Part shown: positions 50,955-59,150 of the stretch, in pieces | Numbering within the stretch: position 1 is the first letter of the stretch | Layout of the letters: every line of letters starts with the position of its first letter | Assembly: GCA_028691965.1 (NCBI GenBank) | Contig: JAQUYE010000001.1 | Coordinates: forward strand, 1 to 64,000 | Length of the DNA: 64,000 nucleotides | Reading direction: 5' to 3' | From: Paludibacter sp. | Lineage (GTDB): Bacteria > Bacteroidota > Bacteroidia > Bacteroidales > Paludibacteraceae | Position numbers and translations under genes: made by a program | Notes under the pieces: generated by a model | The model's input: only the letters and a program-made list of their open reading frames with translations | Database searches by the model: none | What the model was told of the DNA's origin: nothing

Positions 50955-53900
50955 CTATTGCTGTTTATAAATTCTGAAATCACTGATTTCTGCACTTCGT
51001 GATCCCATCAGGCGAATGCCGATGCGACCTGTCGACAGGCTTTTAATTTCGGGCGAAGTCCAGTGGTACAGTTGTGTTCTGTTTGCCGTTTTCACTTCCA
51101 TCCAGATGGTATCCTCCTTTCGGATTAGCGTTAAGTGATGGCGCACTCCGGGTTCGAAGAAGCCGGTATTCAGGTATTCGGGTTGCAGGTCAGTGCCTGC
51201 GAGTCCTTTTCCTGTGCCCGGCTGGTACCTGCGGGCACGGATATAATCGGCATCCGGTTGGTGATTATCGTTTTCGAAGGCGGCAAAACTTACATGAAAA
51301 AGGTTCATGTTATTGAAGTACTGTTTCATAGCGGGAATCTCCCGGAGTGAATTCCACCGGCTGATGTCCGTTTCGTAGGGTGTCACTCCGCTTCCCTGTG
51401 CAAACAGGTAGAGAATAGTTACGTAGCGGGTGGCATAGTCGCGCCGTATATAATCGAACTCGATTTTAAGATCACCGCTGTATTCATTGACCGACCATAG
51501 CACCGAATGATCCGCATCGCTGGCGGGTGTGGGTCCTGCATCGAACAACAGACGGTTGCGGTTGGTAGTGAGCTTCAGTTTTTTCCCGTCGCTGAACCAG
51601 TTCTTCGTAGTTCTGAACCTGTCACGGAAGATAAGCTTACTAAAGTCCTGCTTCAGTTCGCCGAATGTTTTCTTCTGTTGCTGCAAACTACTGTCGGGTA
51701 GAAAGTTTCCGATTAGCTCCGGTAAAATAATGGCATTCAGTCCCCATTGCGACGTACTGTTAGTGCTCACCCACGGATTTTCATGCAGCAGTGTATGTAC
51801 TACAGGAGGTTGTACCGGAACCGCTCCGTAGATGGAAGGAAAGGCAGTGCGTGGCCGGAAGCGCGGATACAGGAACTCGCTCCAGGCGCGGGCAGCCAGT
51901 GCGGAGTCGTTGAGCGCAGCGGCAGCGTAGGCGGTCATTCGCGGGTTCAGGAAGTTGATATCACCCAGCTTACGATTGGCAGTAGTACGTTGCGGATCAT
52001 CGGCAGGCATGCTGTAGTACTTGCCGTACTCTACGAGGCTTTTCGTGAATACCGGATGGTCGATCATATCCTTAAGTTCGGTAAGGAGCTCAAAGCCACC
52101 CATGATGGTTGCCAGATGATTCTTGTTGGTGACTCCCTCTTTGCCATCGTACCACAGTTTGCCGGTTGCCGGGTCGTAACTTAAACCATTCGGACCGGTG
52201 AATAGTCCGTCGGGCAACGCTGCCAACCCGTTTAATCCGGTAATTAGTTTATCACGGTAGACTGTGTTCCCCGTGCGTTCCCACTCAGTCATCCAGTTGC
52301 CTGCCAATGCCAGCCAGTCGGGCCCCCAGCGTAGGCGTGTCGGACCGCCATAAGGGAATTTTTCTTTAGGTTGGGCAATTCGCAGCGGTTCAAACTCCAT
52401 CATCGCCTTTTCAACGTCGAGGGCTTCGCGCATCAGGTCACCGCTTCGTTCGTCGGTAGTCAGGTAGTAGTAAAAGCGCTTCCACGATGCCTGTCCGATG
52501 CGTGCTTCTTTAGCACCGCATCCCCAGTGCGATACATTGTGGCGGGTACCGAGTCCTTTCATTGGTCCGATATGATAGGCGTCCACTTCGCCCGTATGCC
52601 GGGTCATGGCCTCTGCCATCCGGAAGATATCCGCCCTGCCGGTTCGCAGAAACGAATACCACAGCCAGTTGTTGGGTGCCAGTTCGGTATTGGCCCAGGC
52701 ATAGCCTCCTATATCATACTTCCAGCTATGGCGCGAAGGATCGTAGCTATGCATTACATCTCCGTAATTCCAGAATCCGTACCACTGATGTTCTTCTATG
52801 GCACGCTGGTAAAAATGAAATGCACTGTCGAGCTGGGCTTCCATCCACCGGCGGGTAGGGTTGGTGTAGTCGGGCAGGCTCCAGGTGCCGAAAGCCCTGA
52901 CACGGTGCAGGTAGGCAGGTACCGGCATCAGGCGACTAACAGCTGTTGTGTGTGCAGCCATGCCGGTAAGTTGAGCCGAAGAAGGGAGCGTATCACCGAT
53001 GAAAAGGGTAAGTTCATGTGTTCTACCCACTCCATAAGGCGTGCTTAGTCCCGGTTGAACATCTTCGTAGGTAGCGTCGAGGTCGTGGGCAATGGTATCG
53101 TAATGCCTCAGGTCCATGGGTTCGGCATCGGGCGACCAGAACCAGCTGCGGACGATGGCTTGGGAACCGCGGGCTTCCATGATTTCCATGGAAGCAGGGA
53201 AGGATTGCCAGAAGTCCTTCATCGCCAGCAGTACAGAGCCGGATACATCGCCTGCCAGAACCGCTCCGTTGGATCGGCTGCCGGTAGTAGCCTGTAACCA
53301 CGAACTACGGGATTGCGTTTGTTTTTGGATCGTATAGCCCCCGGGATGCAATTGCGTTAGTTTATAGTTATTCCACGAAGGCAGGTGTTGTACCCAGGTA
53401 AACGCCGGTTGCTCGTCGGGCGTAATAGCCGGTATGGCAGTCCCGGTAGCCTGTTCCATGGCTACATTTCCCACACCCTTTAATCGCAGCGGGTAGCGGG
53501 TAACCAGGGGCTGCACGGCCTCTCTCCAGATTCCACCCTCAGCAGTAGTAAAACCCACATGCCTGTTGTACAAAGCTTCACGGAAAGGGACGGCAAACTC
53601 AACACCCATACTTCCTATAAAATCAGTTTCCTGATCGCCGTCGTACACAAACGAATGTGTCATCTGCACAGTGCTGATTCCCTGGTAGAAGTACAACCGA
53701 AGAGTAAACGGAAACAGCGATCGTTTGGCATCAGGAGAACGGTACTGCCCGTTCAACCGTATAACAGCCCGTACCGGTCCCGATTGTTCGACGGTGAGTT
53801 GTTCGATAGTACCCGTGAGCGGCAGTTCCCGTAAGCGACGCAGCGATCCGCTTTCCGGGTTTCCGGTATACAGCGATGCGATCAGCTTTCCTGAGCGGAG

Positions 53901-54335
53901 TAGTTCCTTACCACCGATACCTGCCGTTTCGAGAAAGGTAGTACCGCTGTTATTTAGACGGTATTCCACGTTGGAATGGGATATAATCGTCTGATTACCT
54001 GTAGTGCGTACCGACAGCGACGCTCCTGCAAGCGGTGTGTCGCTTGCCTCAAGAAGTAGCGGAGTACCCTGAAGACCGGAGGCTGCAAAGCCCATCCATT
54101 TTACCGATCCATCCGGCCAGAAGGCCAGCGGCCAGGATTGAACGGGATGTTGCACCTTGGCAGCCGTTGTTACCACGAAGTGTTGATCTTTCGCCACTTT
54201 CCCTTTTTCGAAAGGGACACCCCAGCTGGTGCCGGCGGGCAGAGAAGGGGCATCGCCTACCCAATGCAACTGAACGGTTTGGGCCAGGGCGGTAAAGCCA
54301 ATTGAAAGACTCAGGATCAGCAGATAGTTGCGCAT
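50955..54335 (-). CDS. PL26-like exo-rhamnogalacturonan lyase with C-terminal DUF1961-like domain
   Basis: 1126 aa. The signal peptide (LLILSLSIGFTALAQ) is followed by the N-terminal beta domain (PAGTSWGVPFEKGKV, WPDGSVKWMGFA) and alpha-barrel (YGFWNYGDVMHSYDP, HNVSHWGCGAKEARIGQ, GPDWLALAGNW) of PcRGLX/YetA-like exo-rhamnogalacturonan lyases, grouped in PL26. The last ~200 residues (LIFRDRFRTTKNWFSDG, DLKIEFDYIRRDYATRYVTILYLFAQ, GRIGIRLMGSRSAEISDFRIY) look like the DUF1961 concanavalin-type domain of YesU. It should trim rhamnogalacturonan I from chain ends, complementing PL11, which lies 4 bases upstream in the same operon. The family call rests on pattern recognition only. Confidence 0.75.
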   Translation of the reverse strand: MRNYLLILSLSIGFTALAQTVQLHWVGDAPSLPAGTSWGVPFEKGKVAKDQHFVVTTAAKVQHPVQSWPLAFWPDGSVKWMGFAASGLQGTPLLLEASDTPLAGASLSVRTTGNQTIISHSNVEYRLNNSGTTFLETAGIGGKELLRSGKLIASLYTGNPESGSLRRLRELPLTGTIEQLTVEQSGPVRAVIRLNGQYRSPDAKRSLFPFTLRLYFYQGISTVQMTHSFVYDGDQETDFIGSMGVEFAVPFREALYNRHVGFTTAEGGIWREAVQPLVTRYPLRLKGVGNVAMEQATGTAIPAITPDEQPAFTWVQHLPSWNNYKLTQLHPGGYTIQKQTQSRSSWLQATTGSRSNGAVLAGDVSGSVLLAMKDFWQSFPASMEIMEARGSQAIVRSWFWSPDAEPMDLRHYDTIAHDLDATYEDVQPGLSTPYGVGRTHELTLFIGDTLPSSAQLTGMAAHTTAVSRLMPVPAYLHRVRAFGTWSLPDYTNPTRRWMEAQLDSAFHFYQRAIEEHQWYGFWNYGDVMHSYDPSRHSWKYDIGGYAWANTELAPNNWLWYSFLRTGRADIFRMAEAMTRHTGEVDAYHIGPMKGLGTRHNVSHWGCGAKEARIGQASWKRFYYYLTTDERSGDLMREALDVEKAMMEFEPLRIAQPKEKFPYGGPTRLRWGPDWLALAGNWMTEWERTGNTVYRDKLITGLNGLAALPDGLFTGPNGLSYDPATGKLWYDGKEGVTNKNHLATIMGGFELLTELKDMIDHPVFTKSLVEYGKYYSMPADDPQRTTANRKLGDINFLNPRMTAYAAAALNDSALAARAWSEFLYPRFRPRTAFPSIYGAVPVQPPVVHTLLHENPWVSTNSTSQWGLNAIILPELIGNFLPDSSLQQQKKTFGELKQDFSKLIFRDRFRTTKNWFSDGKKLKLTTNRNRLLFDAGPTPASDADHSVLWSVNEYSGDLKIEFDYIRRDYATRYVTILYLFAQGSGVTPYETDISRWNSLREIPAMKQYFNNMNLFHVSFAAFENDNHQPDADYIRARRYQPGTGKGLAGTDLQPEYLNTGFFEPGVRHHLTLIRKEDTIWMEVKTANRTQLYHWTSPEIKSLSTGRIGIRLMGSRSAEISDFRIYKQQ

Positions 54336-54339
54336 GGTG

Positions 54340-57300
54340 TTAGTATTTAACGATAGGCTTTGTAAACGAATAATCCTTGTGTTGAATTTTCACAAGATAG
54401 CTACCTGCAGGTAAATGACCGGTTTGTACGACGATAGTCTGCACATCCCTGTAATCGCCGGTGATTACCTGCGCACCGGTAACTGTATATACACTCACCT
54501 GAACTGAGCTGGTTGGCTGATTCAGTTGCAGGGTAAACTGATCCTGCACCGGGTTGGGATACAGTTGCAGGAGGTCGGAAATCGAAGGCAGACCGGTGGC
54601 GGGTACAACGCGGAGAACACCCTCCGATTCGAAGGTCGACAGATCCCATTCCAGTCCGGAGCCCGGTACAGCAGGACGAATTTCGGAAGGAATTCCTTTC
54701 ACCGGGCCATCAATCAGTTTAAACTGACTACCGGCAACCAGCGCAGTGGTTTCGTCGGTGTTAATCTGAAGAATACCCTGCATCACTAACGAGTCGCCCA
54801 TTGCCAGCTGATCATGAGTGTCAGTTGCGATATCCATCACCAGGAACGATCCCGGCATTAGCTGCGTACGTTTGTTAAGGGTGAGTTTGCCGATTTCTCC
54901 GCCCGGAGCTAACTCCCCGCCGGCTTCGATGGTTACCTCGCTGTCGAGTCGGCCTGTGCCGCCCAGACTTGCATCGGAAAGTACGGTCACTGCTCCGCTA
55001 CCCGTTCCACTTCCTGTATTGTTCATGATCATGAGCTTCCCTTCGGCCACTACGGTAGTTCCGCTGTAGGTATTTGCATTGGTAAGCGTCAGTATTCCGG
55101 TTCCTGTTTTTCGGATGGCGGCTTTTGCGCCGCTACCGCTGTATTGCTTGTCGCTTATTAACCCGAAGAAGGTGGAGTTATTATTGCGAGCACCTATTTC
55201 CCAGGTTATTGTACAGATTCCGGTACCACCGGCACCCAGTTCCGACCGTGTAAATCCGGCCAGTTCGCCGATGGGTATGGTTACGTTGGAAGTAACCGGA
55301 TACATCATGGTCACATTATTGTACAGGTTTATTTTGGCACCTTCGTATCCGTTGGCGTTATACACTACGAAATAACCTCCGTCGGCATCGGTGGTTACGT
55401 TGATGGTTCCCCTGAATCTGGATACGTTAGCCGAAAGGATGTTGGCAGTAAAAGGAGTGAAATAACTTAAGGTACCCTCGCCGGTTATCGAACCTGAAAT
55501 CATCGAACGTCCGTCGACTATCAACGTTCCACTGGCTCCGGCCGGTATTTTAAGGTTCCAGTTGCTGGTGTTCGAACTTGCGGTGCTGTTGTACATGGCA
55601 ATAGTACCTCCCATCAGGGTAATGGTATCGCCCGAACCAAATCCGGATATATTGGCAATATCGGAAGTTAAACCGATAGTACCTCCCAGGATGGTGGTAC
55701 CACCCGAGTACGAGTTGGCTCCTGCGAAGGCAATACGACCGGCCCCTTCCTTGGTTAGTCGTCCCGGCCCTGAAATCTGGCCGGTAGTTAATACTGTTGA
55801 GCTACTACCCACACTGAGGCTTCCTCCCTTTTCACCGAGACTAATCGCGCGATCGGTGGTGGTAGTGGCACCGGTATAATGCAGCTTTCCACCGTTGAGC
55901 CGGATGTTGGAAGAAGTCCGTGAAGCAGCTCCGATAGGAGAGCTGACACCTCCGTTGGGAAACTTGTTAAAGTCGATACTTCCGCCTTCAACCAGCAGCG
56001 GGCCGGTAAAGCTGTTGGTAGTCGAGATGGTCATTCGTCCGTTACCCTTTTTGGTAATACCTCCTGTTCCGCCAATCGATCCGCTGCCGGAGAAGAAGAA
56101 GTTGTTTTCGGCATCGACGAAGATATGAGCCGGGTTCACGTTGTCGCTCACCAGTATTGATCGTTCGCTGGTTTCATCGCTGAACAGCACAGAGTCGTTG
56201 CCATTAAACACCCTTGTTTCGTCCGAGAATTTCCAGTTAGAAGTGCTGCCATTATCCCAGCGGTTATCAACAGCACCTGTCCAGGTAAGAATGGCCGGAG
56301 CTGACACCTTTAGCCATACACTGTTGTTTTCATATACCAGACTGTAGCTCAGGTAGGAAGGAACGCCGGTAATAGCTATTTTTGATAGTTCGCCGTTCAC
56401 TGTACCATTGCATACAAGCAGGGCATAATTGCCCGGTACAAGCGGTTCGTCGGTAGCACGAATTTCAAATTCGGTTGCTTCGCTGAAGGTCCAGTCGGAG
56501 CCTATAAGGAGGATATCACCGGCAAGAACCTTATCCTCCGATACAGTAATATCAAACACATACTTCACCTTTCCGGTACTTACCAGTTGGTCGTTAAAGC
56601 GCATGCTCCCTGTTTCGCCGATGGAGGCTCCGGGTTCAAGCACCGACAGATTACCAGCATGAACGGTATTCCCGAAGGTACCGTTTCCTGCCAGTGTTGA
56701 GAAGGAGTACAGGTACACTTTACTGTTGGTAAGTTCGCCATTATTCACCAGCATCCCGTTCCACACCGAACTACTTCCGGTGAACGAATGTGCCTGTCGG
56801 ATGAAAAGCGTACCGCTACCTGTCTTTTTCAAGGCGGTAGGGCCTGTAATGGTACCGCTCCCTTTCCAGTCGACCGAATAGGAGCTGTTTACAAGGATAT
56901 CCGACGGACTAAGTGTTCCGTTGAGTGTTAACTCGCTGTTTTCTCCGACGGTGAAATCGAATACTACAGCATCATTCTGCTGAAAACTGCCGGCCTGGTT
57001 GGTTTTGTCGGTCCATGCAGCAGTAGTACCTACATCCCACACTCCGCCCTTGTTCCATCGTTTAGCACCGATATATACAGGAGATGCCGGAGGGGTATCC
57101 ATATCACTTCCCATATAAAAACCTAAATGGGGAGGCTGATTGTAGGCCGTGTTTTGCCAGGCAATAGCTGCCCGGTAAACCGGGTCGTGCATCAGGGTAT
57201 ACTGTCGTACATTCGTTGGGATGGTGGTAGTATACACCCGTAAAGCTTTATTATCGGCTGTACGGAAAACCACCTCTTCGCGCCAGTCGCCCAGCAAGTC

Positions 57301-58884
57301 GGCCACCAGTCCGGGCGTTGATTTAGTGCCATTGTTGGAAGCACACTGATTAGCCGAAAGCAGAACACCATTTGGGTATTTTGTGATGGTAGTGCCATCC
57401 AGTAATTCATCCTCAGCGTCGCCATCCCAATAAATACGGAAATTAATAGAAGGGCGGGTAGCCGACACCTGCATGCCTGCTGCATTCCTGATTCCACCGG
57501 TTGCGCCGCTCCACATCTCGAAACTTCTGTTTCCTGCCACCAGATTAGCAGCCATCCCCCGTCCGTTGTCGGTTCCTGTATAGGTTCCCCAAATAATTTC
57601 GCCGGTACGGGCATCGTGCATTTCTTCGCCGTAGGCAGCCGTTTTGGATTCATGAACGGTCCATAGTTCCAATCCTTTCCGTTGCGGGTCAAGGTCGCTT
57701 AAATGCATGGCATCCCCATGTCCCAGTCCGGTACGATACATTAATTTGCCATCGTGGTCGACAGCACCGGCACCCCAAATTATTTCATCAAAGCCATCAT
57801 CGTCGACATCGCCTATACTCATGTTATGATTACCCTGACCGTATAAGCCTGAACCGGAGTTATTTCCGGAGTCGTAGGTCCAAACAGGAGTAAGAGCGCC
57901 ATTGCGGAAGTTCCAGGCAGCAATAACAGCACGGGTATAATACCCGCGGGCCATAATAATACTCGGCAGAACTCCGTCGAGCCAGGCAGTGCCGGCCAGA
58001 AACCGATCCACCCTGTTGCCATAATTATCGCCCCATGAAGATACGTTACCGCGGGCAGGGTTGTAGTTGGCCGTAGCCAGTTCCTCGCCGGTAAGTCCGC
58101 TGAACACAGTAAGGTATTCGGGTCCCGATAAAACATATCCTCCCGAGTTACGGTAGTCGGCCGAGTGACTTGCGGTAGCGGCAGGGCCTTTACGAATAAA
58201 TGCGCCGGTACCGTCTTTAGTTCCCGGAGCTGTCTTGCACACAATTTCCGCTTTCCCGTCGCCATCGTAGTCGGCCACCTGAAACTGAGTATAGTGAGCG
58301 CCGGCCCTTATATTTTTTCCAAGGTCGATACGAAACAGGAAAGTACCATCCAGTTTGTATCCGTCGATATACACATTGCCTGTATGCCCGCTATGAGCAT
58401 TGTCCTTCGCATTGGAGGGATCCCATTTAACAACGATGTCCAGGTTTCCGTCGCCATCAAGATCGCCCGTGCTGCAGTCGTTCGGACTGAAATAGCAACT
58501 GCTGCCGTCGGGCATCTGAATAGTGTTCGGTACATTCATCGGGATGTCGAAATAGGGGGAAGTCAGCACCGCTGCCGAATAAGCCTCACCGGTTTCGGTA
58601 CCATTAACGAGTGTTTTTACTGTATATTCAGTTGCAGAACTTGCCTGGTCGGTATAATTTGTAGCACCGGTCAGAGCTGTTTCGGTGATCTTAACCCCGT
58701 CGCGGTATAAATGGAAAGCGGTCTGTTCCGGATCAGAACCCAGCAAGCGCCACGAAAGAAAAACCTTGTCGGATGAAACCCTAACGGCTACCAGTCCGCG
58801 CGACAGATTTTCCATTATTCGTTGAGAGGATGCAAAGCAACTGATCAATAAAGCCAGCTGTACTACAATAATTCGTGTCTTCAT
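54340..58884 (-). CDS. PL11 rhamnogalacturonan lyase with beta-strand-repeat region and T9SS domain
   Basis: 1514 aa. The signal peptide (VQLALLISCFASSQ) is followed by a PL11 rhamnogalacturonan lyase, about residues 25-620 (MENLSRGLVAVRV, LSWRLLGSDPEQTAFHLYRDG, DCSTGDLDGDGNLDIVVKWDPSN, VADYDGDGKAEIVCKTAPG). The DxDGDG motifs bind calcium. Typical PL11 enzymes stop near 620 aa. Here ~800 more residues of passenger-associated repeats follow (GTGILTLTNANTYSGTTVV, KEGAGRIAFAGANSYSGGTT), as in autotransporter stalks. A T9SS domain ends it (LQLYPNPVQDQFTLQL, PAGSYLVKIQHKDYSF). The ATG at 58884 gives a proper signal peptide; the track start at 58974 does not. It should cut rhamnogalacturonan I at the cell surface. 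Confidence 0.88.
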   Translation of the reverse strand: MKTRIIVVQLALLISCFASSQRIMENLSRGLVAVRVSSDKVFLSWRLLGSDPEQTAFHLYRDGVKITETALTGATNYTDQASSATEYTVKTLVNGTETGEAYSAAVLTSPYFDIPMNVPNTIQMPDGSSCYFSPNDCSTGDLDGDGNLDIVVKWDPSNAKDNAHSGHTGNVYIDGYKLDGTFLFRIDLGKNIRAGAHYTQFQVADYDGDGKAEIVCKTAPGTKDGTGAFIRKGPAATASHSADYRNSGGYVLSGPEYLTVFSGLTGEELATANYNPARGNVSSWGDNYGNRVDRFLAGTAWLDGVLPSIIMARGYYTRAVIAAWNFRNGALTPVWTYDSGNNSGSGLYGQGNHNMSIGDVDDDGFDEIIWGAGAVDHDGKLMYRTGLGHGDAMHLSDLDPQRKGLELWTVHESKTAAYGEEMHDARTGEIIWGTYTGTDNGRGMAANLVAGNRSFEMWSGATGGIRNAAGMQVSATRPSINFRIYWDGDAEDELLDGTTITKYPNGVLLSANQCASNNGTKSTPGLVADLLGDWREEVVFRTADNKALRVYTTTIPTNVRQYTLMHDPVYRAAIAWQNTAYNQPPHLGFYMGSDMDTPPASPVYIGAKRWNKGGVWDVGTTAAWTDKTNQAGSFQQNDAVVFDFTVGENSELTLNGTLSPSDILVNSSYSVDWKGSGTITGPTALKKTGSGTLFIRQAHSFTGSSSVWNGMLVNNGELTNSKVYLYSFSTLAGNGTFGNTVHAGNLSVLEPGASIGETGSMRFNDQLVSTGKVKYVFDITVSEDKVLAGDILLIGSDWTFSEATEFEIRATDEPLVPGNYALLVCNGTVNGELSKIAITGVPSYLSYSLVYENNSVWLKVSAPAILTWTGAVDNRWDNGSTSNWKFSDETRVFNGNDSVLFSDETSERSILVSDNVNPAHIFVDAENNFFFSGSGSIGGTGGITKKGNGRMTISTTNSFTGPLLVEGGSIDFNKFPNGGVSSPIGAASRTSSNIRLNGGKLHYTGATTTTDRAISLGEKGGSLSVGSSSTVLTTGQISGPGRLTKEGAGRIAFAGANSYSGGTTILGGTIGLTSDIANISGFGSGDTITLMGGTIAMYNSTASSNTSNWNLKIPAGASGTLIVDGRSMISGSITGEGTLSYFTPFTANILSANVSRFRGTINVTTDADGGYFVVYNANGYEGAKINLYNNVTMMYPVTSNVTIPIGELAGFTRSELGAGGTGICTITWEIGARNNNSTFFGLISDKQYSGSGAKAAIRKTGTGILTLTNANTYSGTTVVAEGKLMIMNNTGSGTGSGAVTVLSDASLGGTGRLDSEVTIEAGGELAPGGEIGKLTLNKRTQLMPGSFLVMDIATDTHDQLAMGDSLVMQGILQINTDETTALVAGSQFKLIDGPVKGIPSEIRPAVPGSGLEWDLSTFESEGVLRVVPATGLPSISDLLQLYPNPVQDQFTLQLNQPTSSVQVSVYTVTGAQVITGDYRDVQTIVVQTGHLPAGSYLVKIQHKDYSFTKPIVKY

Positions 58885-58981
58885 GAATGCAATATTAATT
58901 AGATTTACAAAATAACCTTTTTCTTTCATAGTATACAATAGACAGATGTCCAATTTGTGGGGACGAGCGTTCACAATTGAT

Positions 58982-59010
58982 AGTTAACTATTTGCATTTT
59001 TTGAGTTAAC
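58982..59010. promoter_or_regulatory. 22-base-spaced AGTTAAC direct repeat in the PL11/SusC divergent gap
   Basis: AGTTAAC at 58982-58988 and 59004-59010, each followed by TGCA within 10 bases, starts exactly 22 bases apart. Paired direct repeats two helical turns apart suit an AraC-type dimer, so this is a candidate HTCS site for both the PL operon and the Fas1-SusC operon. Confidence 0.45.
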
Positions 59011-59053
59011 AAGTGCAATGGATATATTTCCATATATATGTACAATAAGACTG

Positions 59054-59082
59054 TTGCATAATTAAGATACCTTGTATATTTG
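59054..59082 (+). promoter_or_regulatory. Promoter of the Fas1-SusC operon
   Basis: TTG (59054-59056), an 18-base spacer and TATATTTG (59075-59082), a perfect -7. The AGTTAAC repeats lie 44 bases upstream of the TTG. Confidence 0.6.
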
Positions 59083-59150
59083 TAACTCAATTTCAGGAGA
59101 AATCCGGAAGGGTAAAATAACACGTTTACCACCTTAAATTTAGTTATCAC

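Noticed and set aside
52371-53048. 225-aa plus-strand ORF
   Set aside because: It lies wholly inside the PL26-like gene on the other strand and shows no family motif, signal or promoter. Shadow ORF.
58885-58974. 30-residue N-terminal extension of PL11
   Set aside because: The extension is charged and would bury the signal peptide, which starts properly at the ATG at 58884.
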